A stretch of 64,000 bases of DNA from Cymbomonas tetramitiformis (taxonomy: Eukaryota > Chlorophyta > Pyramimonadophyceae > Pyramimonadales > Pyramimonadaceae), in contig LGRX02035076.1 in assembly GCA_001247695.2 (NCBI GenBank), forward strand, positions 1 to 64,000. Reading direction: 5' to 3'. The notes beneath the pieces are model-generated. The model did no database searches and was not told the origin of the DNA. It was given only the letters and a program-made list of their open reading frames with translations. This document shows, piece by piece, positions 31,501 to 44,700 of this stretch (the first letter of the stretch is position 1; every line of letters begins with the position of its first letter). Made by a program: the position numbers and the translations under genes.

Positions 31501-32855
31501 GATTGGCTCGGCGGTGAAGAGTTTTCCTGCGAGCGCTACGATGTCATCATCTACGTGCGGTGTGGCCAGGTGCCGCCCGTGGTGGGACTCAGCAGAGCTG
31601 TGGATGCGTTGCGTGTCTCCTCTTCCCATTGTGCCGCATGCCCTCCTCGAGTGTGACCCTAGGAAGTCGCATGACCTTTCATCGTTGAATTTTCAGTTGC
31701 CGCTTTCGCCTTAGAACCCCATCCGAGCCGCCATGGCCCCTGCCAAATGCCACCCGGACCCCCGCGTACCCACGGACCCCTAGCGCAGCTCCGGAACCTG
31801 ATCCAAGCCCAATGGGAGCCAATTGTAGTCCTGATCTAAACGGCGGCCATCCGAGGGCTCCGGGCGCACCTCTTAGATCTCAGCTGGGCCCGAGGGCAGG
31901 GATTGGTTCTCGCACGGGGACTGACGTGGCACATCTGTTGCACAGGTGACCACTGTGCCAAGCAATGTGCAAAACTGCACGTCCATAGTGACCGTGCCCA
32001 ACAAGGGACACGGGGCCACTGGGTTGTACGCGCACATCGTGAAGCACTATGACACTGGCAGACTGCATCGGTTGATGGCGTACATCCCGGGGGCGCCTGA
32101 TTGCGGCGCCCATAGCGCATGCGACCCGCTGCACCCGCTGTCGAAGTGCGCGTGCCTCAGCAAGCTTCAGCGCTCGCTGCGCATAGCGGCCGCGGCGCCC
32201 GGCGTGAGCTTCTCAACCCTGAACGAGAAGCTGGTCACAGTGCGCGCCACAACTTGGACGGGGATATGCGACGAGGTGAGCAACTTCACAGGCATCGCTG
32301 GTGACATGAAAGCATGTCTGGCGGGAACCCTCTCCTGGATCAACCCTCTGCGGGGTATGATAATGGTCTCGCGCCCTCAGATTTCCTGCCGGCCTAAGGT
32401 GCTCCATTCCCTAGCCCTCCCATCCCCCAACCTTGCCCCCATGGCCCCCATTCCCTGTCCCTCGCAGCACGGCTTGCCATGGCGGACGCGCGCTGGGAAG
32501 GTGAGGGAGTGTGGCGCGCCTTCCTGAGCACTGGGAGAGAACCGAGTATCCTACATAAGGCTGCCCGCATCAAGCATGTGCATCATCTTACGTGGTGGAG
32601 CGCATCGCTCACCTTCATCGCATCTAAGGCTAAGCAGATTTTCCCTTACTTGCCAGACCATAATGAGTTCATTTCCGTTGTTGCTGCTATCGCCCTTTCC
32701 TCACAGGCAAGATTATAGATGGTGCCCATATCACGGAATCCCCCCCCCACCACCCCCCACCCCGCCGTCTCTTGCAGGTGGTGTCGAGCAGATACTCGCA
32801 GCGCTCCAGGCTGGCCGTGGAGCACACTGGTGGAGGCAGATCGAGGAGCGGCTAA
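28571..32855 (+). CDS. GT77-type nucleotide-diphospho-sugar transferase with DUF3431-like region
   Basis: Probable Golgi glycosyltransferase. Seven exons join, all in phase 0: up to 28771, 29161-29649, 30126-30272, 30919-31569, 31946-32398, 32468-32500 and 32778-32855 (TAA). The first junction makes LRWWMILQ/VLKHGNNVLWTDTDVVF. The TDTD is the DXD-type metal/nucleotide-sugar site of GT77 (PF03407-like) domains, followed by LNTGIGFLRST. KAGTGGHAGDK and then VPLEDQVDHIIALCARAKAL and VLPPVNC match the end of such domains in algae. GLVVSNCNHKLDWL and VPNKGHGATGLYAHIVKHYD resemble DUF3431. The start is unresolved: 28571 is only the first ATG of the open frame, and the signal/TM anchor expected of this class is not seen. 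The acceptor and protein specificity are unknown. Confidence 0.65.
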
Positions 32856-34364
32856 ACGGCATCATCTTGGGATGCTCGCCGTTTGGGTGGCTTCAAAATC
32901 GCACAGGCAGCACCGCGGCGTGTGTGGATTGGGGCTCAGAGTGGTGCAAATGCGCCGGCAAGCATGCTCTACGGCATACCTTGCCAGCCCCACCATGTGC
33001 GTGTGCAGATTCGGGCCGCCTGGGGGCAGAGGCATACCACTTAAGCACACCGAGTGAAGACTGCCAGAGCTACACTTGCAGCGTTGATGGCAGTAGTGAC
33101 GTATGCTCCACTTTGGGTAAATTGAGACACTGAGCTTGAAGTGAAAGCTGTATTTATTCAACGAATGATTAAATTGTTTCGCCGATTATGTGTAAATACA
33201 TGTTGCTCTGGCAGTACATATACGGTGTGTGTGTATATATATATATATATATAGGAAGGCGTGTACATCGCGCCACTAGCTATGCTTTGTACTGAAACAC
33301 ATCATAATCAACATCATCAGCATTGCCTGGTACGAGGGCTGCTGTAATTCGAAATTTTTGGTTGCGGTTGGCGACCGGCAGGTCACCTCCAGTGTGGCGT
33401 TGGTTTTTATTTGCAATCCGATGCGCACGACCTCGATTTGCATGACCTAAATGGCCGTCCAGCCGTCAAGGATTGCCATCAGGCTTTAACACTTAGGAAT
33501 TAAGTGTTGGAGATACAGCATATGCCTCATCATCGGATGGACGAAGCCTACATATTTCCAGAACACATTATAAATGTCACTAAACAGGGCAAATGAACAG
33601 GGATCGTGCTCGTTCATTCAGTATACTGCCAGCCAGGCATAGCAATAAGTTGCTTCATGCATAGCCGTGCGCAACTCTTGGCCACTTGTTCAACATGTGA
33701 TGTCTTTGGAATACGTGATACTATTCTGCTCGCAAACATCCATACGCGAGACTGCGGTCCAACATAGAAAGCGGCTGCTATTGCTACTCTATTCCCCGGC
33801 TGCAAATATCAGCTCATTCCGGCCACAACCATGCTCGCACAACACAATCACATGCAGGTTGCTTGTGGATCCGGCAATAGGAACAAGTCTGGTAGATCTA
33901 TTTGTGTAAATGAGGATAGCGTTATATGAATAGTATAAAGTGAAAGTACATGTTAAATACAAGAACTAGGGTGGGAGTGCACTAAAGATATCAAAGGATA
34001 TTGTGAATACCGGTATAATATATGGAAACTAAGGATAGCCCGAAGCATTCATAAAAATGCGTATACACACAATTTGCCTCGGATATACTTATTCCCGCAA
34101 CGAACAATGAACAAGCTCGTCTAGAATTAGGTGCAGGTATAGCGATAGGGACTTTGTGGCTCCTTGGTTTCTAAGAAAGGCAAGCTGGATATGTAATATC
34201 ATACATGTGAGTACTTGACTGGTCCGCGACACCTAGTTGTATGCAAGAAAAATGTTGATGACTTTACAGGTACCTAGAATCAGATCACTGAGTAAAGTGA
34301 GACTCCCTCCAAAATGTGTCAGAAGCAGTCAGCGGAAAACTGCAACTTCCCAGGTGATTGCAGT
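32856..34364. other. intergenic between convergent genes, no gene recognised
   Basis: 3' flank of the glycosyltransferase and of the Rieske gene. It contains a (TA)n run at about 33232-33254. The long GC-rich ORFs just after 32855 are extensions of other frames of the last exon and have no family resemblance. Confidence 0.5.
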
Positions 34365-36175
34365 TTACATAAGCACTTCGATTTCGCCGTTTTCCCCAAC
34401 CCTGGACTCAAATGTCGGGAGGGGAGCCTCCTTGGGCCCTTTTCCAACAAGTGGAAGGTTGGGCAGCTTCGGGCACCACTCCCCTTTCACGTCACCTGTC
34501 GCCAGGTCGAAGGAGGTGCCGTGTGCCGGGCACACCACGCACTTGTCGGAGATCTGCCACAACGGCCCATCATGAACGCGCAAATTCAAACGCACCATAT
34601 GTGATGTGACTTTATGAACTAAAGTACTCCTATCAGCTATCGCAACATGCGCAACCGGCTGAGAGATCGGTCAGCAGCTACAAACGCTGACTCGAGAAAC
34701 AGGAAGAGGTAGGCTGCCGGGCGATGTGCTGAGAGACGTACCCTTGGCTTAGAAACGGACATAAGTAGGCCAAGAAAGGCAGGTGTGGATACGTCGGGGA
34801 TATGCAGGCGAGGTGGGGATGCAGGGAGACTGGGACAGGCGGGTGTGGAAGGCTGGCAAGGAGCCTGTCACAGGGGGGTGTGACAGGCCAGCGTAGATGG
34901 GCTGGCATGAAGGCTGGACGAGGTCGGCAAGGCAAAGTGGGCAGAGGTAGAAGGGCAGCTTGGCAAGGGGACGGAGGCGGCAGACATGGATAGGCAAGCC
35001 AGGGGTGGGGGATAGGCAAGCGTGGACAAGCAAGCAGGGAGTCAAGAAACGTGAGGCGGGCAGAGGCTTATCGGAAGTCGACGTTAAGCAGGTGTAGACA
35101 CGCTGGCAGGTAACTGGGAAGCCGAGAACAGGCAGGTCAGGAGGGGCAGGAGGGCCTCCCAAGACGTAAACAGACAAAATAGCAAACTCACATATCCAGA
35201 CGAGAGAGTAAAAACTCCCCCAAAGGTCTTCCTTTGAGAAGATACACGACGCATCCCTATTAAAGTGCGTTCCATACACATAACTATGCCAAGCGAATTC
35301 ACAGCTGCGTACAGGTGGGAGCAGCCGAAGAGTGGTCATGGATACAAGTGCGTGCAGGTTGGCAGTGCTTGAGCTGAGGGGGATGAGATGCCGAACGCAA
35401 AAGCAACACAAAATTCTAAGAGGGAGGTTATACTTTGCGTATACGCTGCTGCGATGGTGCACGTCTCCGCAGGACGCCGAAGCAGAACTGCCGCGAGTAG
35501 CTGGCAGGGTACAGGACGGGAACCGGCTAGTGGGTTACCTTTGCTTGAAGCAGGCCCGTCTTCCCGACAAGCGGCAATCCTGTCGTGCAACCCGCCCGTC
35601 CGATTCCAGGAAACGCTCTCACACAAAACCGACGAAGCGCAGCCGAACGCCGGAAAGAAACACTGACAGGCTCCCGCAGATCCGATGATGTACCGTCCTA
35701 CACATGCACATAGGAGGTTCGAACGAGTAACGACGATATTTCAAAAGGGCACACGATTTCGAACGGAAGATTATATACGTCAAGGATATGCATTTTGTCT
35801 CGGGAACAGTGCCCGCGAAGGAACGTTGCCCACATTGCACCGACAACGGAGCCAACCGCATTCTGCAGTTCAACCAGTCGTCAGTTTCAGAACCAAGTTT
35901 GCGGGATTCCTACCGAGGTGAGAGCATTTATTGCTCACGGCGTACACCTCGTCGTCAACGGTTGCGAGTAGCACCTTGGTGCCGTTGAGCTCGACCACCA
36001 TTCTTCCACCGTCGGCAGCCTCGAGCTCCTTCTTTGTCGCGGCTTTTGTCCATGTCGCAGCCTGCACTCGCAAGGTGGATCTGCGAACAATCGGCGCGCT
36101 CTTGCAGACAAAAGTTTGCGCTGGTTTCCTGAGTGCAGCGCAAGGGCGAGCGCAGGTGCTTGCAGAGAGGTTCAT
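34365..36175 (-). CDS. chloroplast Rieske-type [2Fe-2S] protein
   Basis: Exon 1 (36175-35914, 87 codons plus 1 nt) encodes a Ser/Ala/Arg-rich leader (MNLSASTCARPCAALRKPAQ) typical of plastid transit peptides. It continues with MVVELNGTKVLLATVDDEVY and KCSHLG, the first cluster motif (C-x-H). Exon 2 (ending 34365) carries CVVCPAHGTSFDLATGD, the second motif (C-x2-H). All four ligands of a Rieske centre are therefore present. The downstream WCPKLPNLPLVG...TFESRVGENGEIEVLM closes the domain. The donor is CTCG/GTAGGA. The acceptor in 34580-34635 is not resolved (TTTAG or AAAG at about 34613-34622 fit phase 1). The 1.3-kb intron contains no recognised gene. It resembles plant/algal plastid Rieske proteins of the PSB33/TEF5 kind, but that assignment is tentative. 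MNLSAS was chosen over an upstream in-frame ATG because the transit peptide starts there. Confidence 0.8.
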
Positions 36176-37898
36176 GTTTTCGCTTGGGGGGACTGAAAAT
36201 GACTGCTTGGGGGAATGAATCCTAGTGTTGGTCGAAGAGCAGAACCTCTCGGTCTGCTCTCTAAACACTCTACAGTATGTCTATCGTCTATGTTAATGTT
36301 TTAAGACGAACCAAAAAAACTTACCTTGAACGAGCAAACCGCGAATGGCAGAGCGGGATGATGACACTATTAGATATCGCGGCAGTGTCAGCGTCAGTGC
36401 GAGATTATTAGTTGCTAGATAGTTATTACTCATCCGTGGGAGATACCGTAGTAGCGGATGTCCTGTTGTGATTTGCAGTTAAGCCTACAGTAGTCTACAA
36501 GCCTTGTTTGTTGATTTGGACGTTGAGTTTAGGGGTAGGAGACACCGTAAATTATTTGGTAGCCGGGGACCGATTTGGGCCGTCCGGGATAATAAAAATA
36601 ATCGAGTCAGCGTCAGTGCCCCAGTGCCATCGATCGGACTAGCGGAGATTATCAATTCAGATCGACCGGCTTAGTAACAAATAACACATCGCAATTCGCA
36701 AATTCGCATTTCGTGGCCTGTAGGATGCCGTGACATGACATGGCACGGCGATTGAGTCATCTATGATCTAATATGAAACTGGTCGGAAACTGCAAATTCT
36801 GAATAGCTCTGAATCGATTGTAAATCGTTTGATCGATGGCATACATTAGTCTCGTCTGAAAATCGCAGTAAGATACCCTTTATAAGCAATTGGTGTTTTT
36901 GCTGTTTTATGTTTAGGCAAGCAAAGGTATAAATTTGCTCAGGTTCGAGCTTCGAGCAGAGCCAGGGTGCATGATACGGTAGCCCGCGTCCGAATGTACA
37001 CTCAATGAACAACAGGTAGTCGCCATCCGATCCAATCCGCATCGAGAATACCAAATGGAGCCTTTGATATTACGGTATTGTTCTACATTTACATCAATCC
37101 GCATGAGCCATATGCATCGGCATACCGTTCTCACCACTGCCTTACGACATGCCTAAAAGAATATATCTCAGCTACCCAACTCCCACACATACATGCATAT
37201 GCAAATACTATTGCCAACACATTCCTCATAATCGAGTACACATATTGTCATTGCACATGCGTGTACCATCAATTAGAGGACAGGTGAGGGTTGATATGTT
37301 CTAATCCTTTTAAAATGATAACAGCAGCACAGTGAAATTGAGTAAAGAGGCATTCAGAATTAAGCATGCAACGGTTTCAACAAATAAGTTCCATATTGTA
37401 TTAGGTCCCTCTAATCATTTGCCATCGCATTCATGAGCACATGTACTTTTCTGCTTATAAAAGGGCTCTCCATCACCTGAATCGTGGTGGATCCCACAGA
37501 CGGCATTAATTGCCTTCCTTGTAAATAAATCTATGTACTCTTCATCACCTCACCTCGGATCCCACCAAGGCCTAATACTTGCGCCATCGAGGTGTAAGCT
37601 CTTGCGCGGTGGTTTCGCAGCAGGATGCACGCAACAGCATCTTTGCAGTTGACGCCACTTGGCATGTTGCCACTGGATTGATTATTTCCATCGCGAAGCA
37701 ATGGCTACCCTTTCCATCGTGTCAGAGTGAATGCCCACCAGGTTTGCAACCCGCGAACGGGCAAATGCAGTGCGCACTAGATGCCTCTGCCCCCGGCGTG
37801 CAGCTGCATGCAAACCACAAAGCACACTTCTATCCGCCAGACATTAATAGAAAAGTCCACGGGTCCAGAACTTGCGCCTGCCCACTGCAACCAATGGG
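36176..37898. other. intergenic, no gene recognised
   Basis: AT-rich sequence, with only short unconvincing ORFs. It probably contains the Rieske gene promoter at its left end. Confidence 0.5.
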
Positions 37899-38138
37899 TC
37901 AGTGGCGCCCATAGGAGTGATATGCACTCCTCGGGTTGGGTTGGGCCAGGTAGATGACGGCCCAGTAGATGCCGACGCCGGAGGCAAGGATGGCGGCGTA
38001 TTTGTACACGCGCGAGCGCGGCGGCACCTTGTGCTCCTGTTGTACCACATGCCGGCCCACATCATGCCCATCAGCCGCACTCACTGTGCCGCGTGTCCCT
38101 CCACATCGGAAGAAGCGCAGCCCAACACGACGGCACAA
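37899..38138 (-). CDS. small single-pass membrane protein (C-terminal exon)
   Basis: The frame contains EHKVPPRSRVYKYAAILASG followed by VGIYWAVIYLAQPNPRSAYH and a stop. That is a basic segment, one hydrophobic helix of about 20 residues and a short tail. A GTGAGT...CAACAG stretch (38074 down to about 38027) could be a short intron, in which case the protein starts upstream at MWRDTRH. The size and layout are like small organellar respiratory-complex subunits, but I do not recognise the family. Confidence 0.4.
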   Translation of the reverse strand: MCRRVGLRFFRCGGTRGTVSAADGHDVGRHVVQQEHKVPPRSRVYKYAAILASGVGIYWAVIYLAQPNPRSAYHSYGRH

Positions 38139-38425
38139 GAACTCAGCAGGTGCTCGAGTAGCCGCGCAAGCAGCTAGCGCATGGCAACGCCCGCTGGCGC
38201 TGGTTTATAACCGCTCAAACACACCCTTGTGCTAGGATGGCCACTTGCGTCATCGCCAAAGCGTCCCCGTTCAGGTCTTGCGCTCTCAGATAGAGCTCGG
38301 TTCACATTTCCATTCACACTACCATGCACCATGGTAGGCGCGCTCCAGAGGGGGAATGTGTGATCAATCAGGGCACCTCTGATGCGGGCTAAATGCCGAT
38401 GGCGCCATGCAAGCATGAAGACAAT

Positions 38426-38713
38426 CGCTAGTGAATCCCACTACTCCTAACAAGACGGGTAAATCTTCCAAAAAATCAAAAGAACCAACCAAAGAACATG
38501 ATCATGAACTTCCTCGATTTAGGAGTTTAAGAGTTTCCGCGATTTAAGCGACTCGAAACTCTAAAATCGCAGAAGTTTGTGATGACTCTGTGTCATCACT
38601 TCTTCCCCACCACACGTGTCTTCGGGAATGGACGGAATCATCATGTTCTTCGGCTGTTTTTTTTTATTGTTCAGAAGATTTACCCGTCTTGTTACGAGTG
38701 GACTTCACTAGCG
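38426..38713. mobile_element. 288-bp MITE-like TIR element
   Basis: The ends 38426-38468 and about 38672-38713 are inverted copies (CGCTAGTGAA..., AACAAGACGGGTAAATCTTC) with small indels. The similarity continues inward through AAGAACATGATSATGAAC. The centre has a further hairpin around GATTTTAGAGTTTCG. No clear target duplication was found. Confidence 0.65.
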
Positions 38714-38777
38714 GTCCTCGACTCAGCTGCTTCCGACTTCCTTCCGGTACACGCATCCCTAGAGCACAGGCCTTAGA

Positions 38778-41700
38778 TCAACTCTGAGGACATCGCGAAA
38801 GCTGTAGGGCCCGCGCCAGGGGGATAGTGAAGCTGGCACTGGTGGAAAGGGAGGTCACCAGCTTGCAGCAGCGCATGTCCTCGCGCGAGAAACTGAGTGT
38901 CTGCTCCACGTACTCTTTGAAGGAGTGAGCTGCTGCCAGCACATTCGATGAAAGCAGGTGCGCCTGTCACCGCACGCCATGCCTTGAAACTAGACGGTCG
39001 TAAGGCGATCCACAACTCCCATCGGCTGGAAGGGTGGTGTGCGGTGCAAGGCGTACACCGCGCATGAAGTGTACATTGATGTGTGCAAGGCACATGCACT
39101 ATCTCCTTCTCGGTACTGTGGAGTGCATCTTTTGAACTTCTGTCTGATGAGCGCATCTCCTCCGTCTGCGGTGATCCCGCGTCATGGAACGGCCCAGAGG
39201 GTGACAGAGTGCTCAGCTTTCTGCGGCGCCTTCCGCAACAGATCCACGCAAACGTTGCATATGGAAGGGTGACAGCTTGTGAGATGTGTCGACCACCACA
39301 ATCAGTTCCAACCTCAGGGCATCATAGTAGCATCATGATACCCAGAGCCCTACTGGGAATATTCTGTCACCCTTGCGGGCGCTTTAAAGAGAGAGTTCAG
39401 TTGGTGATGGAGCCCAAAGTGCGGGGGGGGGCAAGCAGCGGGATTCCAGTCACACAGCACTCCACATCATTCACCGAGCACATCATTCACCGAGCTACTG
39501 CTATAAAAACACGAGTTTTCGATTGTGCGCCTGTACTGCTGGCAGAGGGGAAGGACGCCAGGACAGAGCCTGGAGCGGGTTGAGGCAGGCGAAGGGACCC
39601 CTCGGGACTCAGGCGCGCTCCCGGAACACAGCACTGCAGAGATACACAACGGGGTCAAGGGCGGGTGCTTCGGGCTGGCAGGTCGCCGATCGAGGGCAGC
39701 TGAGACGGATCTGGTGAATCGGTTGGTGAGGCTAACACTGGATGGTATAGCAAGGTCGAATGGCAGTGAGACAAGCTATAATTCACCCACCTCCTCGAGC
39801 CTGTGGTAGAAGATGTAGCTGCCGAGGGTCACAAACTGAGACTCCATTTCCGCCAAATCCTGCGCATGCTCCTCACACCCATCACTGTAATAACCCCTTG
39901 TTGCCCAGGCGGGTGCCCGGCGCCTGGCCGCAGCAGCTGGCAGTGGTGATCGCTCGCCCGTTGCGGCATGCGCCATCGTTACCCAATCAGAGAAGTTGGT
40001 TTGATGTTAGCCCACTCGCGCCTACTGCTGATGGGCCGCGCAGCAAGCCCAAAATGCGCACACACCCCCGAATTTAGGGTGACGGAAGGGAACCATAGAC
40101 GCAGAGGCAGGGGCCGCGCAGCGCGTTGGCAAGGCTCCGAGGCCGGTTGACGCTGTGGGTCACCATGGTCCCTTTCCGTTCTTCAGATAGGCCAGGAAGA
40201 AAAGTGTGGCACAGCTGGCCAAGGGTGTCCAAGCAGAGTACTCTGATTGGGTCGTGGCTGAACGGGCGGAAGCCTACCCCAGCGGTTGCGTTGTAGGAGG
40301 CGGAGCAGCGCACCTTCTGGATCCGGGAGATGATCTTGTGGGGCAGCAGGTTGCGGCCGCTCCTGGAGCGCTGAGGGTCGTGGTACACCCGGTCCAGCCA
40401 CCAGCTGTCCTCGCCTGCCGCCGTACGCTCTACGACCTTCAGCCTCTGGCCCAGCTGTACACAGCGCTGCTGACCTATTGCAACATCAAGCTGCACCATT
40501 CTCCCTCATCTCCCATGGCGGCGGCCCTCGTGGGCTGTTGGAAAAAAGTCCATCGCAGTGGCAAAGGCGCCCAGAGCCATGCGCATCTGTGCAACAGTGC
40601 CCTCGCGGCGGTGCACCAGGAGGGCCGCGGTACTCAAAGGCATCCGCCGCCTATGTGACAGCTCCAAGCGCATTCCCTGCTCAAGGGCTCTGCTCAACTT
40701 TGCTGCTTATGACATTCAGGAGGGCCGTTGGATGACAAATATCTACGGAATCCATCCACATATATCACGCAAGAGCATGTGTTGGGTCATCAGCTGGTTG
40801 ATCCGAGGCGCTGGCATTACAAAAACTGAATAGGCCTTCTAGAGCGCCTATCCCATGCATGAAGCCTCTGATTGAATGTGGCGCCGGCAGAAGGGGGCGG
40901 GTGGCGGGTAGTCACTATGCACGGATTCGTGGATACGATCGCCGAATGGTCGCTGCAGATACTGATCTGCAAAGTCATCGGCCAAACTGCGGGATGCGCC
41001 CCTCCACCTCCAATCCTCTCAGCCACATCTCAGGCGCCCGCCTCCAACCCTCGTCTCACAACTTTCTCACACGCCCCTCATGTGCTCCGGCAAGAGAACT
41101 TCCTATTCCTGGGACGCGCGCATTGCCCTTGCCGCACACCTGCACTGCCCATTCCTGGGCCGCGCGCATCGCCCTTGCCGCACAACTGCACTGCGCATTC
41201 CTGGGCGCGCATTGCCCTTGCCCGCCCATTCCTGGACGCACGCGTACCTGCCGCTGCACTCGCATTCCTGGGCAGCATTGCCTACCGCACACATACTGCC
41301 ATTCCTGGGTGCGCGCATTGCCCTTGCCGCACACCTGCACTGCCATTCCTGGGCCGCGCGCTGCCCTTGCCGCACACTGCACTGCCCATTCCTGGGTCGT
41401 AGCGCGTTGCCCTTGCCGCACACCTGCACTGCCCATTCCTGGGCAGCGGCGCGTGCCCTTGCCGCGCAACTGCACTGCCCATTCCTGGGCCGCGCGCATT
41501 GCCCTTGCCGCACAACTGCACTGCCCATTCCTGGGACGCGCGCATTGCCCTTGCCGCACACATGCACTGCCCATGGCAGGTAGTACGAGGGCACCACGTG
41601 CGCCGCTACAGAGCGTGAGGGAAAGCCCTGCTCCTGTGCCTCTGTTAGGCGGCGGGCATACAGCTCCGGGCAACACTGGCCAGCGCAGGCGAGCACACAG

Positions 41701-44700
41701 AGCAGGCGCACCCGGCCAGCGCGGGGACGAGCACACAGAGGGGCGGTCGTAGTAGGAGGTTGCTGGGTGGGGGCATGCAATCACCTCAGCCCAGCCCGCA
41801 TGTCAGCCACTGCGCTGTCCACCTGGGAAAATATGCTATTTCTGCCGCACACACTAATCACATGCTCGCTGTCACCTGGGCCAACGCTATTTCCGCCGCA
41901 CACAGCTCGCGCCAATCACATGTCAGCCCCTGCGCTGTCCACCTGGGAAAATATGCTATTTCACGCACAGCTCCGGCCAATCACATGTCAGCCACTGCTC
42001 TGTCCACCTGGGCTAAGACGCTATTTCCGCCGCACACAGCTCGCGCCAATCACATATCAGCCACTGCGCTGTCCACCTGGGCTAAGACGCTATTTGCGCC
42101 GCACACAGCTCCCGCCAATCACACCCTTGGATGACTAATGGAATGGTCAGGATCCGGTGTTCCAAGGGGTGGGGTTCCCCGGGCCCCCACATCAAGCAGT
42201 GCGGGTCAACAGGGGGCTTGTTCCGCGTGAGAGGGGGTGGCGGACGGAACCTGCGGGCAGTGTCCTGCAGCAAAAGGCTCATGGTGGAAGTGTTGGACAT
42301 CGGTCCGAAGGGGTGATGCCCAACCTGCCCGACCTCGCCTCCCCAGTACAGCCACTACACACGTCAGCTTCGCGCATGCACAGATGGGCCGGTGCCAGGT
42401 GAGCCGCTGCAACACCGCACGTTACCAGGTTCCATCAGCGGGGCGGCTGAAAAGAGCACCGCCTCAACAGCAGCATGCCCCGCCTACTTTCTTGGATATG
42501 CGTTTCCTCAGAGATGGTGTGCCCCGGGTACATTGCATGCACAGGACGGTGGCTAGGAGTGCGACTGGCACGCACCGCCCACATGAAGTCCTCCTTGTAC
42601 TTCCCTGGTGCACCCAACACCGCCCCCCTCCGATGGCAACACCCCCCCTCCGATGTCCACACCGCCCCGTCTCCGGCTTCACCAAGACGACCCATCTCCA
42701 CCGTCGACAACCCATCCCAGCAGTCGCCGAGACAACTCATCTCAGCTATCGCCAAGACAAACCCCTCTCCACTGTAAACACCGCCACATCTCCGGTGTCA
42801 CCAACAATACCATCCCATCTCGGAAGTCACTCCCATCCCAGCTTCAGCGTCACTGCCCATCTCCAGCAACGGAGCCCTGTTTCCGGGGAGCGCACCGCCC
42901 GTGTCTCCACCTGGCTGAGCCGGCGTGTGAGAGCGCCTCGCGGGCCGCATTGAACAAAGTGGCTTTGACAGTGTGTCCGTGCTACTAGATGTGACACCGT
43001 GACGCGTACAACAGAAAAGTGAAAGAGAGTGGGGAAGGCACCGTGGAGTTGGGAGTGACTCTCCATGGGGGATGCGAGCCCGGCCAGGGCCATCCCCACG
43101 CCTGCTACCATGTGCCGCGTGGGGTCCTGCCCGAAACCCCGTCTCACAACCACCCTCCATCTTGGAAACTAGGGCATTAGACCCTAAATATGGGATACGG
43201 TTACGTGCCCTTTTCCACGGGGCGAGCTCACAGAGTAGGAACAGGTGGGGGCTATGGCGTGACATGGGCTATCGGATTGTTCGGCAAGAAGGACAGTAGG
43301 AGAGAGAGAGAGAGAGGGTCGGCAAGGACCTGTGGCAGGACATGGACGTCCTCACCCTCCGAGGTAAATCGCAATGGGATGCCCTCCTCAATCTCATCAG
43401 GCGATTTGGCCCGATGTGACACAGTCTGGTCCACACCCAATCCCGCGCCCAGCTCCTTCAATTCGCCACCACCAATCCCGTCTGACTATAGGCCCATCCC
43501 CGGTGTGAGTCCGGCCACTCGACCAAACGGCTCAAGTGCCTCGCCGTCAACACAGTGGGCAATGTGCAGGCACCCCTCAGACACACCTGAAGCACTAGCA
43601 CAATGTCGTCGCTCGCGGCCACGAGGGAGTCGCCATCCAGCAGCAAGCCTTCGGGCATGCCGGCCAGCGACATGACATACACCGGCACCACGTGGGTGCC
43701 GAAGCTCCTCCTGGGGCCTGTGGGGCTGCCTTTAGGGTTCTTCGGACTCTGCGCCCTCTCCAAGCATCCCCCGCATCTCAGATTCACCATCAGACCCCCC
43801 TGTACCTTTCCGTCGAGGAATTAGATCGTTTCTTGCCTATCCCCTCGTTCCACGGGTTTAGCACATGCGATGCCAATCCAATCATCGCGCGCCATGGCAT
43901 GTCCTTTTGCAACCACCATGAACATGCCATGGCCAGGTGATGACGGTATGGCCATGTTGATGCGGCAATGCCAACAAGCGCATCACAAGGGACACCAGTG
44001 GGGTCCACATTCACACGGAGTGAACACCAAAAGAGCCAACAGAAATAGGTGTCCCCTATGTATAATTTGAGTAGAAGCCCCCTGTACCCCGGCGTCGATG
44101 ATTTAGATAATTTCTCAGCAGAGGCAAGGAAATGAAGAATGTTTCCCCATCATGTGTTGTAGCAGAGGCAAGGAAATGAAGAATGTTTCCCCATCATGTG
44201 TTGTAGCAGAGGCAAGGAAATGAAGAATGTTCCCCATCATGTGTTGTAGCAGAGAGGCAAGGAAATGAAGAATGTTTCCCCATCATGTGTTGTAGCAGAG
44301 GCAAGGAAATGAAGAATGTTTCCCCATCATGTGTTGAAGCAGAGGCAAGGGAATGAAGAATGTTTCCCCATCATGTGCTGTAGCAGAGGCAAGGAAATGA
44401 AGGATGTTTCCCCATCATGTGTTGTAGCAGAGGCAAGGGAATGAAGAATGTTTCCCCATCATGTGCTTGGCCGCAGACGTGGTAGGACCATGTATCCGTG
44501 GTTTGCGCCAGGCAGTGCGGCGCACCTCGTCACCAGGGACGTCGGAATTGTAGAAGGACTTCGCGGCCGCGGGGTCGTGCAGTCCGATCAGACCGGAGGC
44601 GAGCAGGTCCGCGGCGTGCCGCATCTCCTCGAGCAGCACCTTGCTGTCCAGCACTGGGCGGGCCTTCAGCTTGTACTTCCCTTGAGCTCCTGGGAGTCCA

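Noticed and set aside
37579..37914. 111-codon plus-strand ORF opposite the small membrane protein
   Set aside because: No domain, and the minus strand has the coherent hydrophobic helix and stop; it is taken as antisense noise.
40859..41784. Long Cys/His/Pro-rich ORFs on both strands
   Set aside because: They are frame readings of the 46-bp minisatellite at 41095-41580 inside an intron.
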